Positions 55,161 to 64,000 of a stretch of DNA of 64,000 nucleotides are shown in pieces. The number at the start of each line of letters is the position of its first letter. The stretch's first letter is position 1. Source of the stretch: DATGMS01 sp035303945. GTDB lineage: Bacteria; Bacteroidota; Bacteroidia; Cytophagales; Cyclobacteriaceae. A model generated the notes under the pieces. It was not told the DNA's origin. It did not search any database and saw only the letters and a list, made by a program, of their open reading frames with translations. A program made the position numbers and the translations under genes. Location: positions 1 through 64,000 of the forward strand of contig DATGQZ010000060.1 in assembly GCA_035303945.1 (NCBI GenBank), given 5' to 3'.

Positions 55161-56087
55161 ATGGCAGAGGTAAAACTCTTCTCCGGAACCAATTCCCGTA
55201 CGTTGGCCGAAAAAATCGCAGAAGCTTATGGACAGGAATTAGGCAAACTCACCATTTCTAAATTCAGTGACGGGGAATTCTCGCCGAGTTATGATGAATC
55301 AGTCAGGGGCTGTAATGTGTATTTGATCCAATCCACAAACCCATCGGCGGACAATATTTTGGAACTCTGCTTGATGATAGACGCTGCCAAACGAGCTAGT
55401 GCGTATAAGGTCTGTGCGGTGATTCCCTACTTCGGCTATGCCCGACAGGACCGAAAGGATAGGCCCAGAGTATCCATCGCCGCTAAATTGATTGCCAATA
55501 TGTTGACCTCAGCAGGCGCCGACAGGATCATGACCTGTGATTTGCATGCCGGTCAGATTCAGGGATTTTTCGATATTCCCTTGGATCATTTGAATGGAAC
55601 ATCTATTTTTGTGCCCTATTTGAGAAGCCTGGATTTGGGTGACTTGGTTTTTGCTTCCCCTGATGTAGGTGGCGTGGGCAGGGCCAGATCATTTGCCAAG
55701 CATTTTCAAGTAGAAATGGTGCTTTGTGACAAGCATAGGAAAAGAGCAAATGAAATTGCTTCTATGCAGGTCATTGGGGAAGTGGAAGGCAAAGACATTG
55801 TGCTGGTGGATGACATGGTTGACACCGCCGGCACCATCTGCAAGGCTGCTGAAATCATCCTCGAAAAAGGGGCCAATTCGGTAAGGGCTATTGCAACGCA
55901 CGCTGTGTTATCCGGAAAAGCCTACGAAAACATTGAAAATTCGGTTTTATCTGAGCTGGTTGTCACTGACACCATCCCACTGAAACAGGAGACTTCAAAA
56001 ATAAAAGTATTAACGGTAGCGGATCTATTTGGAAAAGCCATCCGGGCAGTGTCGGGGAATGATTCTATCAGCACCCTGTTTATTTAA
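55161..56087 (+). CDS. prs: Ribose-phosphate pyrophosphokinase (PRPP synthetase)
   Basis: The 308-residue protein is full length and contains the class I signatures: FSGTNSRTLAEKIAE, FSDGEF, the ATP-binding region YFGYARQDRKDRPR, CDLHAGQIQGFF, and the PRPP-binding loop VLVDDMVDTAGTI. It transfers pyrophosphate from ATP to ribose 5-phosphate, giving PRPP for nucleotide, histidine, tryptophan and NAD synthesis. It lies 39 bases before rplY, the usual order prs-rplY-pth being preserved here. Confidence 0.98.
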   Translation: MAEVKLFSGTNSRTLAEKIAEAYGQELGKLTISKFSDGEFSPSYDESVRGCNVYLIQSTNPSADNILELCLMIDAAKRASAYKVCAVIPYFGYARQDRKDRPRVSIAAKLIANMLTSAGADRIMTCDLHAGQIQGFFDIPLDHLNGTSIFVPYLRSLDLGDLVFASPDVGGVGRARSFAKHFQVEMVLCDKHRKRANEIASMQVIGEVEGKDIVLVDDMVDTAGTICKAAEIILEKGANSVRAIATHAVLSGKAYENIENSVLSELVVTDTIPLKQETSKIKVLTVADLFGKAIRAVSGNDSISTLFI

Positions 56088-56126
56088 GCGGAAATTCAAT
56101 TATTATTTATATCAACTCATCTATTT

Positions 56127-56708
56127 ATGAAATCATTAGAGATTATAGGGTTTAAAAGAGCAAATCTCGACAGAAGGGAATTGGCTGCGATCCGTGAAGA
56201 AGGCAATGTTCCATGCGTGGTGTATGGCCCAGGTATCGAAGAGCAAATCCACTTCACAGCACCTGCTATCCTTTTCAGGGACCTTATCTACACGCCTGAA
56301 GTACATACTGTTGACCTGAACATTGAAGGACAGGTTATTAAAGCTATCCTTCGTGAAGCACAATTCCACCCAGTAAGTGAAGTTCTTCTACATGCCGATT
56401 TCTTGGCGTACAGCGATAATAAACCCATCAAGATGGATATCCCTGTTAAAATTGAAGGTACTTCTCCCGGTATTATGAAAGGTGGTAAGCTGGAACTGAA
56501 AGCCAGGACATTAAAGGTTAAAGGCCTTGCCAAAGATCTTCCTGATTTCATCCCGGTGAACATTTCCAAATTGGAACTCGGCAAGTCTGTTAAAGTTAAT
56601 GAGGTAAAGGTAGAAGGTTTCGAAATCCTAACCAGCCCAAGTGTTTCTATCGCTACCATCGGTATTCCGAGAGCGCTTAGAGGCAAAAAGGATGAATCAG
56701 AAAGTTAA
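56127..56708 (+). CDS. rplY: 50S ribosomal protein L25, CTC form
   Basis: The 193-residue protein has the L25 beta-barrel that binds 5S rRNA (residues 1-95, MKSLEIIGFKRANLDRRELAA, VPCVVYGPG, HVDFL-like HADFLAYSD) followed by the second TL5/CTC beta domain (about 100-185, DIPVKIEGTSPGIMKGGKLE). E. coli L25 has only the first domain. The order prs-rplY-pth is widely conserved in Bacteroidota. The neighbouring pth gene is separated by a terminator, so its transcription may also come from another start. Confidence 0.97.
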   Translation: MKSLEIIGFKRANLDRRELAAIREEGNVPCVVYGPGIEEQIHFTAPAILFRDLIYTPEVHTVDLNIEGQVIKAILREAQFHPVSEVLLHADFLAYSDNKPIKMDIPVKIEGTSPGIMKGGKLELKARTLKVKGLAKDLPDFIPVNISKLELGKSVKVNEVKVEGFEILTSPSVSIATIGIPRALRGKKDESES

Positions 56709-56728
56709 TCTTCCTCGAGCCATTCAAG

Positions 56729-56761
56729 AATCCTGTTTCCTTCTAAGGGGCAGGATTTTTT
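56729..56761 (+). terminator. Terminator between rplY and pth
   Basis: AATCCTG (56729-56735) pairs with CAGGATT (56751-56757) and a run of six T follows. It is 20 bases after the rplY stop. Partial read-through into pth is likely because pth lies only 45 bases beyond. Confidence 0.75.
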
Positions 56762-56806
56762 GTTTATGCAGCAGGAGTTATTTAATAACACCATTATTAA
56801 ACTGCC

Positions 56807-57367
56807 ATGAAATATCTAATCGTAGGGTTAGGCAATATTGGACCGGAATATGAGCTTACGCGACACAATGTAGGATTTTTGACTTTGGATCGCCTTGCTG
56901 ACAAGGAAAAAGTAGCCTGGTCCAGTGACCGTCTGGCCTTCACAGCGGAATATAAATTGAAGGGTAGGCAAATTCACCTGATCAAACCCACCACCTATAT
57001 GAATTTGAGCGGCCGGGCCGTATCCTATTGGCTCAAGACGCTTAAAATCCCCCAAGAAAACCTCTTGGTGGTGGTGGATGATGTGGCGCTGCCATTTGGC
57101 ACCCTCCGCATGAGAGAAAAAGGCTCCTCTGCGGGCCACAATGGCTTGAAAAATATAGAGGAAATTCTAGGAGGACAAAATTACTCCCGGCTGAGATTTG
57201 GGATTGGCAACGATTTCCCCAAGGGCCGCCAGGTGGAATATGTACTTGGCCGATGGAACCAACAGGAAATTGATGAATTACCCATATATATGGACAAAGC
57301 CATACAAATGATCGAAGGGTTCTGTACTATAGGGGCACATCTAACCATGACCCAGTATAATAAATAA
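56807..57367 (+). CDS. pth: Aminoacyl (peptidyl)-tRNA hydrolase
   Basis: The 186-residue enzyme has the complete family signature: LIVGLGNIGPEYELTRHNVGF with the catalytic His22-type residue (TRHNVG), TYMNLSGRAV, VVDDVALPFGTLRMREKGSSAGHNGLKNI (in pieces DDVALPFG, SAGHNG), and FGIGNDFPKGRQVEYVLG. It releases peptides from drop-off peptidyl-tRNAs and is essential in most bacteria. It is the third gene of the conserved prs-rplY-pth run and ends at a strong bidirectional terminator. Confidence 0.97.
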   Translation: MKYLIVGLGNIGPEYELTRHNVGFLTLDRLADKEKVAWSSDRLAFTAEYKLKGRQIHLIKPTTYMNLSGRAVSYWLKTLKIPQENLLVVVDDVALPFGTLRMREKGSSAGHNGLKNIEEILGGQNYSRLRFGIGNDFPKGRQVEYVLGRWNQQEIDELPIYMDKAIQMIEGFCTIGAHLTMTQYNK

Positions 57368-57406
57368 AAGGCTCAGCCTAAGGCATCACTTCCATAGATA
57401 ACAAAA

Positions 57407-57441
57407 AGAAAAGGCATGGGGTTGATCCCCATGCCTTTTCT
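57407..57441. terminator. Bidirectional terminator between pth and the M28 peptidase gene
   Basis: A perfect 15-base stem (57407-57421 and 57427-57441) with a five-base loop has T-rich tails in both directions. Confidence 0.94.
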
Positions 57442-57461
57442 ATTACCTGTACCTGGTATTA

Positions 57462-58958
57462 TTATCGTTCCAATCTGGTGTTGGTTCCGTCCACAGGTGT
57501 CCGCTGTTCACGGTTAGCTAAATCCCAAGATGTATGGAAGATCAACTTGGTTCTCTTTTCCAATAGGTCGAATTCGATTTTATCAACCGTATCAGTGGGT
57601 TGATGGTAATCATCATGTACGCCATTGAAGAAGAAAATCACCGGAATATTGTGCTTGGCGAAGTTGTAGTGATCCGAACGGTAGTAGAAACGGTTAGGAT
57701 CGTCTTCAGCATCATAACGATAATCCAAAATCAGGTTGGTGTACGTGATGTTGTTGTATTCATTGATCTTCTTTAGGTGGGAAGACAACATTTCAGAACC
57801 TATCACATACACGTAATCTTTGTTTTCGGCATCTTGATATTCATAGTCAATCCTGCCTATCATATCAATATTGATATTGTTAACCGTATTTTCCAGCGGA
57901 AATACTGGGTTCTCGGAATAATACTCAGATCCCAAAAGCCCCTTTTCTTCACCAGAAACATTGAGGAACAGCACACTGCGGCGTGGTCTTCTTCCTTCTT
58001 TAGCTGCCGTAGCAAAGGCTTCGGCGATTTCCATCACCCCCACTGTGCCCGAACCGTCGTCATCCGCTCCATTATTGATTTGTCCGTCACTGCTAATGCC
58101 GATATGGTCGTAGTGGGAGGAGATTACCAATACTTCGTCTTTCTTGTCAGTACCTTCCAAAAAGCCCATTACGTTTTCTGTCTCCACTATTTCAGTCTCT
58201 TTCACTACTTTGAAAGTAGCTTTCTGAGCAGGAATGGCCGCTGGATTATTTTTGGCAGCCTCTTTCAAGTCGCTGATTGACACCCCAAATAGAGAGGCCA
58301 TTTTATCCGAACTCACCATAAATACCGGATCCTGAACAGTAGCTTTTTCAAAGCCCATGCGTCCTTTGCCGCTCAAGGATTTATATCGGTTGGCAATACG
58401 GTCAAAGTTCGCCTGACCTTCCATGGTAACGATGACGATGCCCTTAGCTCCTGCGTCCATTACTTTTTTGCGAGCCTCCTGAGCATTTTCTCCAATGGTC
58501 CACAGACCAACCAGCTTATCTTTGACATTCACCTTTTTCAGGTTTTCATCACTAGCCAAGCCTAGAAAAACCAAGTCTGCTTTTTGGTTTTTCTTTACAT
58601 CAGCGTCACCAATAAATACAAAATCTTCGTTGTTGAGCAGTTTTTGCTTGCCCACTTTCAGTTCTACAGCTGTATACTGCACACTGGCAAGTTGAAATTT
58701 CTGGAAATAGCTGCCATCTACTGGGCCGGTCAATCCCAGGTTTTTGTAAAAATCGGCTAAATATTGTGCAGCAAGTTTTTGCCCCTTGGCTCCGGTGTCA
58801 CGGCCTTCCAACTCGTCTGAGGCAAGGTAGGTGAGGTGCTTTTCGAGGTCAGCCACTTTGATGGTGGAGGCATACTTCACCGCCTGCACATCCTGGGCAA
58901 CCACCTGCCAACTCAACAACAAGGATAAGGCGCTTCCTATGATGGATATTTTCTTCAT
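57462..58958 (-). CDS. Secreted M28 family aminopeptidase
   Basis: The 498-residue protein has a signal peptide (to about residue 21), a PA-like inserted domain (about residues 105-240) and a two-zinc M28 peptidase domain: ISSHYDHIG (first His), NGADDDGSGTVG (bridging Asp), SGEEKGLLGSEYY (catalytic Glu), NIDMIGR and the final His in RSDHYNFAKHNIPVIFFFNG. It should cleave N-terminal residues from peptides in the periplasm or outside. It is transcribed alone on the minus strand, opposite to gcvP. Confidence 0.93.
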   Translation of the reverse strand: MKKISIIGSALSLLLSWQVVAQDVQAVKYASTIKVADLEKHLTYLASDELEGRDTGAKGQKLAAQYLADFYKNLGLTGPVDGSYFQKFQLASVQYTAVELKVGKQKLLNNEDFVFIGDADVKKNQKADLVFLGLASDENLKKVNVKDKLVGLWTIGENAQEARKKVMDAGAKGIVIVTMEGQANFDRIANRYKSLSGKGRMGFEKATVQDPVFMVSSDKMASLFGVSISDLKEAAKNNPAAIPAQKATFKVVKETEIVETENVMGFLEGTDKKDEVLVISSHYDHIGISSDGQINNGADDDGSGTVGVMEIAEAFATAAKEGRRPRRSVLFLNVSGEEKGLLGSEYYSENPVFPLENTVNNINIDMIGRIDYEYQDAENKDYVYVIGSEMLSSHLKKINEYNNITYTNLILDYRYDAEDDPNRFYYRSDHYNFAKHNIPVIFFFNGVHDDYHQPTDTVDKIEFDLLEKRTKLIFHTSWDLANREQRTPVDGTNTRLER

Positions 58959-58989
58959 CTTGAATAATATAAATGAAAACTAAATTTGC

Positions 58990-58997
58990 CAAAAATA
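58990..58997 (-). promoter_or_regulatory. Candidate -7 box of the M28 peptidase gene
   Basis: On the minus strand the box reads TATTTTTG, matching TAnnTTTG, with a leader of about 25 nt to the ATG at 58958. No TTG is found at the -33 distance. Confidence 0.45.
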
Positions 58998-59090
58998 GCA
59001 AAGAATTTCCAACAGAAGCTAACCACTTATCAATTAGCGCTGGCAGAAGTTTCTACTGAAATTAAAAAATTAATTTCCCCTGATATTTAA

Positions 59091-59098
59091 TATCTTTG
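59091..59098 (+). promoter_or_regulatory. -7 box of gcvP
   Basis: TATCTTTG fits TAnnTTTG and lies 49 bases before the ATG at 59148. The -33 position is T-rich but has no TTG. No glycine riboswitch was recognised between the box and the gene. Confidence 0.5.
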
Positions 59099-59147
59099 TG
59101 GCATTCATTTAAGGATTTCATATCCTGTTCCGTTACAATTCTTGCGA

Positions 59148-62042
59148 ATGAAAATCAAGCTAAATTCTCCCGTAAAATTTGAACATCGGCACAATGGTCC
59201 TACAGCAGAGGAAGTCTCATTGATGTTGCAAAAAATAAAAGCTTCTTCTTTGGAGGAGCTTATTGACCAAACCATCCCAAAATCGATTCAGCTGGACAAG
59301 CGGCTCAACTTGCCACAGCCATTGACGGAATCAGAATTCTTAAGGGATTTCAGAACTTTGGCAAAGAAGAACAAAATCTATAAATCCTTTATTGGCCTGG
59401 GCTATTACGACACCATTCTTCCTTCTGTCATTGTAAGGAATGTGCTGGAAAATCCGGGGTGGTATACGGCTTATACGCCTTATCAAGCAGAGATTGCCCA
59501 AGGTAGGCTAGAGGCGCTGATTAATTTCCAAACTTTGATCTCTGACCTTACCGGCATGGAAATCGCCAATGCTTCGCTGTTGGATGAAGGTACTGCTGCG
59601 GCAGAAGCGATGACCATGTTACATGCTGCCAAGCCTAAAGAAAAGAAGAGCGCCAATAAATTTTTTGTGGACGAAAAGGTGTTTCCCCAAACCATAGATG
59701 TTTTAAAGACCCGATCGCTTCCCGTAGGCATTGAATTGGTGATTGCTCCATTATCCTCCCTGGACCTGGCTGACCCTGGGCTATATGGTGTCCTGCTTCA
59801 GTATCCCAATGCAGATGGGGAAGTCATTGACCACCGTGATTTGGTAGCTGCGGCCAAGGAACATCAGGTATTCACCGCTTTTGCGGCCGACCTACTCAGC
59901 CTCACCCTGTTGACCCCTCCTGGTGAAATGGGAGCTGATGTAGTTGTAGGTACCGCTCAGCGTCTTGGCATTCCCATGGGTTACGGCGGCCCGCACGCTG
60001 GATATTTTGCTACCAAGGAAAGTTTCAAACGCCAAATCCCTGGAAGGATTATCGGTGTATCAGTGGATAAAGATGGGGATGCAGCCTATAGAATGGCGCT
60101 GCAGACCCGTGAACAGCATATCAAAAGAGAAAAAGCCACTTCAAACATCTGTACGGCCCAAGTGCTATTGGCAGTGTTATCCGGTATGTATGCGGTGTAC
60201 CATGGCCCAAATGGGCTAAAAGATATCGCTGCAAGGGTACATGGCTTGGCCAAACTTGCTGCTAAAGGGCTGGAACAATTGGGATATGTACAGGAAAACA
60301 GCCTTTACTTCGACACCTTGAAAATTAAAGTCGATGAGGTACTGCAGTCAAAGATCAACTCCTTTGCTACTGCAGAGAAGTTAAATCTTAGGTATAGTCC
60401 TGGCTACATTTACCTTTCGTTTGATGAAACGAAATCCCTTGAGGATACGGAAAAAATCATCGAGGCATTCCGTAAGGCCACAAAAATTGATTCAATAGAC
60501 ATCCGCCTGGAAATCAACAAGCTGGAAGTAGAATTTCCCGAAAGTCTGAGCAGAACATCTGACTTCTTGACTCACCCCGTGTTCAACAGCTATCATACAG
60601 AGCATGAAATGCTTCGTTATATCAAAAGGTTGGAGGCCAAAGACCTCTCCTTGGTGCATTCCATGATATCTTTGGGATCCTGTACCATGAAGCTGAACGC
60701 GACTACAGAAATGATTCCTTTGACTTGGCCAGAATTTGGACAGATCCATCCCTTTGCACCTCAATACCAGGCGGCAGGATATTATGAAATGTTCCAAAAC
60801 CTGCGTAATTGGCTATCGGAAATTACTGGCTTTGCAGACACCTCCCTGCAGCCCAATTCGGGAGCCCAAGGAGAATATGCTGGTTTGATGGTTATCCGTG
60901 CTTATCACCAAAGCAAAGGCGACCATCACCGCAATGTGACCCTTATCCCTTCTTCTGCCCACGGCACCAATCCCGCTTCAGCGGTGATGGCCGGCATGAA
61001 GGCGGTCATCGTGAAATGTGATGAAAGAGGGAACATAGATCTTGACGACTTGAAAGCAAAAGCAGAAGCACATAGCAGTGAGCTTTCTTGCTTGATGGTT
61101 ACCTACCCCTCTACCCATGGCGTGTATGAAGAGGCGATTCGGGAAATCTGTCAAATCATCCATGATAACGGTGGACAGGTATATATGGACGGGGCTAATA
61201 TGAACGCACAGGTAGGCTTGACCAGTCCAGGAAATATCGGCGCGGATGTGTGTCACCTCAACCTCCACAAAACCTTCTGTATACCTCACGGCGGCGGTGG
61301 TCCAGGCATGGGCCCGATCTGCGTGGCAGAACACCTGGTTCCGTTCCTTCCTGGCAATCCTTTGGTTAAGACAGGTGGCCAACAAGCCATTACTGCTGTA
61401 TCCTCAGCGCCATTTGGAAGCGCGAGTATTCTTACCATTTCCTACGCCTATATCGCTATGATGGGTGAAGAAGGCTTAACAAATGCCACCAAAACGGCTA
61501 TTCTTAACGCAAACTATATCAAGGCAAGGTTGGAAGGGCATTACCCAGTGCTGTACACCGGCGCACAGGGAAGGGCTGCCCATGAAATGATTGTAGATTG
61601 TCGGGATTTTAAGGCGGTAGGCATTGAAGTAGAAGATATCGCCAAGAGACTTATGGACTATGGCTTCCATGCCCCTACTGTTTCTTTCCCTGTAGCAGGT
61701 ACTTTAATGATTGAGCCTACTGAATCTGAAAACAAAGCCGAACTTGACCGTTTCTGTGATGCATTGATTGCCATTCGTGAAGAGATCCGAGAGATCGAAG
61801 CCGGCACGGCGGATAAAATAGATAATGTACTGAAAAATGCACCTCACACAGCCACTATGGCATTGGCGGATAGTTGGGACCATAGCTATTCTAGGGAAAA
61901 GGCGGTATATCCTGCCGATTTTGTAAGAACAAATAAATTTTGGCCTTCCGTACGGCGGATCGATTCTGCCTATGGAGACAGAAACCTGATTTGCAGCTGT
62001 ATTCCCGTAGAGGATTATGAGCAACCTGAGACAGTTGCATAA
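59148..62042 (+). CDS. gcvP: Glycine dehydrogenase (decarboxylating), P protein of the glycine cleavage system
   Basis: Translation is placed at the ATG at 59148 (MKIKLNSPVKF), giving 964 residues; a TTG two codons earlier is unlikely. The protein is the long single-chain P protein: N-terminal half with RHNGPT and YTPYQAEIAQGRLEALINFQT in pieces (YTPYQAEI, GRLEAL), C-terminal half with the PLP lysine K708 in LNLHKTFCIPHGGGGPG. It decarboxylates glycine and passes the aminomethyl group to lipoylated H protein. GcvH and GcvT are not in the window, but lipA, needed for lipoyl-H, is 1 kb downstream. A strong terminator ends the unit. Confidence 0.98.
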   Translation: MKIKLNSPVKFEHRHNGPTAEEVSLMLQKIKASSLEELIDQTIPKSIQLDKRLNLPQPLTESEFLRDFRTLAKKNKIYKSFIGLGYYDTILPSVIVRNVLENPGWYTAYTPYQAEIAQGRLEALINFQTLISDLTGMEIANASLLDEGTAAAEAMTMLHAAKPKEKKSANKFFVDEKVFPQTIDVLKTRSLPVGIELVIAPLSSLDLADPGLYGVLLQYPNADGEVIDHRDLVAAAKEHQVFTAFAADLLSLTLLTPPGEMGADVVVGTAQRLGIPMGYGGPHAGYFATKESFKRQIPGRIIGVSVDKDGDAAYRMALQTREQHIKREKATSNICTAQVLLAVLSGMYAVYHGPNGLKDIAARVHGLAKLAAKGLEQLGYVQENSLYFDTLKIKVDEVLQSKINSFATAEKLNLRYSPGYIYLSFDETKSLEDTEKIIEAFRKATKIDSIDIRLEINKLEVEFPESLSRTSDFLTHPVFNSYHTEHEMLRYIKRLEAKDLSLVHSMISLGSCTMKLNATTEMIPLTWPEFGQIHPFAPQYQAAGYYEMFQNLRNWLSEITGFADTSLQPNSGAQGEYAGLMVIRAYHQSKGDHHRNVTLIPSSAHGTNPASAVMAGMKAVIVKCDERGNIDLDDLKAKAEAHSSELSCLMVTYPSTHGVYEEAIREICQIIHDNGGQVYMDGANMNAQVGLTSPGNIGADVCHLNLHKTFCIPHGGGGPGMGPICVAEHLVPFLPGNPLVKTGGQQAITAVSSAPFGSASILTISYAYIAMMGEEGLTNATKTAILNANYIKARLEGHYPVLYTGAQGRAAHEMIVDCRDFKAVGIEVEDIAKRLMDYGFHAPTVSFPVAGTLMIEPTESENKAELDRFCDALIAIREEIREIEAGTADKIDNVLKNAPHTATMALADSWDHSYSREKAVYPADFVRTNKFWPSVRRIDSAYGDRNLICSCIPVEDYEQPETVA

Positions 62043-62058
62043 AGTAACGCACCAGCCA

Positions 62059-62100
62059 CAAGAAAGGGATAGCAGTTTTGGCTATCCCTTTCTTGTTTTT
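62059..62100 (+). terminator. Terminator of gcvP
   Basis: A perfect 15-base stem (62059-62073, 62081-62095) with a seven-base loop is followed by five T. It begins 17 bases after the stop. Confidence 0.94.
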
Positions 62101-62175
62101 CTCCTGTACTGATTATTTGATTCCTAGGAGCCCATTATGATGGACTATACCTCCTGCTATGAATCTCTGATCTTC

Positions 62176-62775
62176 TCAAGACCGCGACTGCTCGATCTTA
62201 AATATCAGGGAGCACTTGCAGGCTTTCCATTCATTATCTACGATAGAGTATACCACTGTATCTCTGAATGATCCATCTGCCAAAATCTGGTGGTTTCTCA
62301 ACACCCCGTCTTGCTTTGCTCCCAGACGTTCAATAGCTCTCCTGGATTCAAAATTATACCAATTGGCCCTAAACTCCACAGCGATGGCTTGCAAGCGCTC
62401 AAATGCATGACTGAGCAGGAGCAGCTTGCATTCGGAGTTGACGTGTGTTTTCTGAAAGGATTTAGCGTACCATGTATATCCAATTTCTACCCGTCTATGC
62501 TCAGGGGTGGCATTGGTATAGCGGGTGGAGCCGATTATTTTTCGGCTGCTTTTGTCTATCACCACAAAGGCTAAGCCCTTGTCTTGTTCGAAATCCGTGA
62601 ATGCCTTAGCAAGGTAATTTTCTATACTTTCAGCGTTGGGGACAGACGTAAACCAAAGGTCTGATAATTGTCCATCTGCTGCAGCCAGCAATAATCCTTC
62701 TTTATGGATAGGTTTGAGGGGCAGCAATTTAATGCGTGCAGTCTCTAGGACCACTTCTTGCAACCATTTTGCCAT
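62176..62775 (-). CDS. GNAT family N-acetyltransferase (RimJ/RimL type)
   Basis: The 199-residue cytosolic protein has the RimJ/RimL-like pattern: LETARIKLLPL at the start, RKIIGSTRYTNATPEHRRVEIGYTWYAKSFQKTHVNSECKLLLLSHAF with the acetyl-CoA region around the Q/R-x-x-G/A position (here QKTHVN), and NFESRRAIERLGAKQDGVLRNH, the typical C-terminal block. It would transfer acetyl to an amine of a small molecule or protein; the target is unknown. It is transcribed from the minus strand between gcvP and lipA with its own 5' region. Confidence 0.88.
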   Translation of the reverse strand: MAKWLQEVVLETARIKLLPLKPIHKEGLLLAAADGQLSDLWFTSVPNAESIENYLAKAFTDFEQDKGLAFVVIDKSSRKIIGSTRYTNATPEHRRVEIGYTWYAKSFQKTHVNSECKLLLLSHAFERLQAIAVEFRANWYNFESRRAIERLGAKQDGVLRNHQILADGSFRDTVVYSIVDNEWKACKCSLIFKIEQSRS

Positions 62776-62905
62776 AGTAGAGAACTTTATTACCCATTAA
62801 ACATCGAGGAAAAATAGTAGAATTAATTGGATTTTCTCCTAAGTGACGGATTAAAAAACATGTGGTAAAGTCAGTAATGTGGCAAGGATACATTTCTTTA
62901 TAAAG

Positions 62906-62941
62906 CATAAAGGGACAGCATATGCTATCCCTTTATGTTTA
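62906..62941 (-). terminator. Hairpin downstream of lipA
   Basis: CATAAAGGGA (62906-62915) and TCCCTTTATG (62928-62937) pair around the palindrome AGCATATGCT. The hairpin lies about 85 bases after the lipA stop on the minus strand; T-tails on both sides are short. Confidence 0.6.
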
Positions 62942-63024
62942 GATAATCTAACGACCGTATTTATCATAGATCTCTGACAATGTTAGTCGACAAGCCTCTT
63001 CCCTTGCTGCTCCCTCCTTCCTGT

Positions 63025-63903
63025 TTACACATTCACATGCCGCTCCGCATGGTAAGAAGATCTCACTAACGGACCTGATTCCACGTATTTTAGACCACGC
63101 TTCAAGCCCTCTTCACGGTAGCGCTCAAATTGATCCGGATGGATAAATTCGGCTACTTCAATATGCATTTTGGTAGGTTGTAGGTATTGGCCAAGGGTAA
63201 GGATATCACAGCCGTGTGCGGCCAAGTCATCCATGGCCTTATGTACTTCGTCCGACTTTTCGCCTAAGCCCAACATGATCCCAGTTTTGGTACGCTTTCC
63301 GTATTCTTTTGTCAGTTTGATTTGCTCTAGAGAGCGTTGGTATTTTGCTTGCGGACGCACCCGTCGGTATAGGCTCTCCACGGTTTCCATATTATGGGAC
63401 ACCACTTCCTGTCCTGCGCTGATCATCCTGTATAGTGCCTCCCAATTAGATTTTACATCTGGGATCAGTGTTTCTATGGTGGTTTCGGGAGACAATTTCT
63501 TGGTTTCCACCACCGTTTGATACCAAATTTCAGCACCACGGTCTTTCAGTTCGTCCCGGTTAACCGATGTGATGACAGCGTGTTTCACCCCCATCAATTG
63601 AATGGCCTTAGCCACCCTTCTAGGCTCATCGGTATCATACTCTGGCGGCCTACCGGTAGCCACGGCGCAAAAAGAACAGGATCGGGTACATACATTCCCC
63701 AAGATCATGAACGTGGCCGTACCTGCACCCCAACATTCCCCCATATTGGGGCAATTGCCACTTTCGCAAATCGTATGTAATTTATGCTGATCGACTAACT
63801 GTCTAACTTTGGCGTATTCCTTACCAACCGGAAGCTTTACCCTCAGCCAGTTTGGTTTTTTTCTTTTGGTTTCCTCAGCGGATATTACTGGTAGTTCTAT
63901 CAT
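63025..63903 (-). CDS. lipA: Lipoyl synthase
   Basis: The 292-residue radical-SAM enzyme has both iron-sulfur sites: the auxiliary cluster CESGNCPNMGECW and the radical-SAM CxxxCxxC in CTRSCSFC, followed by RPPEYDTDEP, VITSVNRDEL, TLIPD and the serine ligand near the C terminus (PLVRSSYHAE). It inserts two sulfurs into the octanoyl chain of H protein and E2 subunits. Position next to gcvP fits the role in glycine cleavage, although they are on opposite strands. A good promoter lies just upstream and the gene is complete. Confidence 0.98.
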   Translation of the reverse strand: MIELPVISAEETKRKKPNWLRVKLPVGKEYAKVRQLVDQHKLHTICESGNCPNMGECWGAGTATFMILGNVCTRSCSFCAVATGRPPEYDTDEPRRVAKAIQLMGVKHAVITSVNRDELKDRGAEIWYQTVVETKKLSPETTIETLIPDVKSNWEALYRMISAGQEVVSHNMETVESLYRRVRPQAKYQRSLEQIKLTKEYGKRTKTGIMLGLGEKSDEVHKAMDDLAAHGCDILTLGQYLQPTKMHIEVAEFIHPDQFERYREEGLKRGLKYVESGPLVRSSYHAERHVNV

Positions 63904-63928
63904 GGCAATCTTCCTTCCTTTACTTGGG

Positions 63929-63960
63929 CAAATTTAAGCCTTTCGGTCGGCTTATCCCAA
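63929..63960 (-). promoter_or_regulatory. Promoter of lipA
   Basis: On the minus strand TTG (63958-63960) and TAAATTTG (63929-63936) are 21 bases apart, the standard Bacteroidota arrangement. The implied transcription start is near 63922, about 20 bases before the ATG at 63903. Confidence 0.6.
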
Positions 63961-64000
63961 CAATCACTTATTTCCTAAACCCATAGAAGAGGGTAAAATA

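Noticed and set aside
59099..59147. Glycine riboswitch in front of gcvP
   Set aside because: The leader after the -7 box is under 50 nt, too short for the aptamer, and no conserved core was seen.
1..64000. tRNA, rRNA or insertion sequence genes
   Set aside because: No cloverleaf-like intergenic segment, rRNA-like stretch or transposase frame was found when reading the intergenic regions; a covariance-model search would be the decisive test for small RNAs.

Overview
The window is chromosomal DNA of a Bacteroidota bacterium, most likely order Cytophagales and close to Cyclobacteriaceae (Echinicola/Cyclobacterium/Algoriphagus type). The reasons are two SusC/SusD pairs, two giant secreted proteins with the type IX secretion (T9SS) C-terminal sorting domain, promoters of the Bacteroidota type (TAnnTTTG, in places with TTG about 20 nt upstream) and few Shine-Dalgarno sites. 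I see no rRNA, tRNA, transposase, phage gene or CRISPR array. The genus is inferred from style, not from a marker search.

Layout. 1-6.8 kb: two paralogous T9SS cargo proteins on either side of yaaA; the first is cut by the window edge. 7.2-16.3 kb: ordinary genes, namely an MFS sugar permease, a small secreted CarboxypepD_reg protein, a FUSC membrane protein, an unknown lipoprotein, a zinc alcohol dehydrogenase, a DUF5996 protein and a secreted M20 amidohydrolase. 16.4-24.6 kb: secreted glycan and cell-wall hydrolases (class C beta-lactamase-like hydrolase, NamZ-type exo-muramidase, GH3-beta-lactamase fusion) with several repeat families between genes. 24.7-32.4 kb: a polysaccharide utilisation locus on the minus strand, SusC-SusD-NodB-like protein-GH9, with the GH3 fusion directly downstream. 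32.6-35.2 kb: a small accessory patch with a HEPN/MNT toxin-antitoxin pair, a broken DNA-alkylation-repair gene and an alpha/beta hydrolase.

35.3-44.2 kb is the most interesting stretch. Five plus-strand genes run response regulator, AmiD-like amidase lipoprotein, BadF-type amino-sugar kinase, GHL10 (DigH-like) glycosidase, and a 1376-residue soluble ATPase-TPR-GAF-histidine kinase. A LuxR-type regulator and a matching kinase therefore bracket three genes that could remove peptides from peptidoglycan, cut the bare glycan and phosphorylate the amino sugar. With NamZ and the NagZ-motif GH3 of the 16-25 kb region this suggests a regulated murein or amino-sugar salvage neighbourhood. The family calls are firm; the shared pathway is inference.

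44.4-50 kb: a second SusC-SusD pair with a Tat-exported TIM-barrel isomerase-like protein. 50.2-54.9 kb: a minus-strand operon with a DUF5687 permease and its ABC ATPase, a sulfite-oxidase-type molybdoenzyme, its c-type cytochrome and an EcsC protein. 55.1-63.9 kb: housekeeping genes prs, rplY, pth, an M28 peptidase, gcvP, a GNAT acetyltransferase and lipA. Strong hairpin terminators separate most convergent gene pairs.
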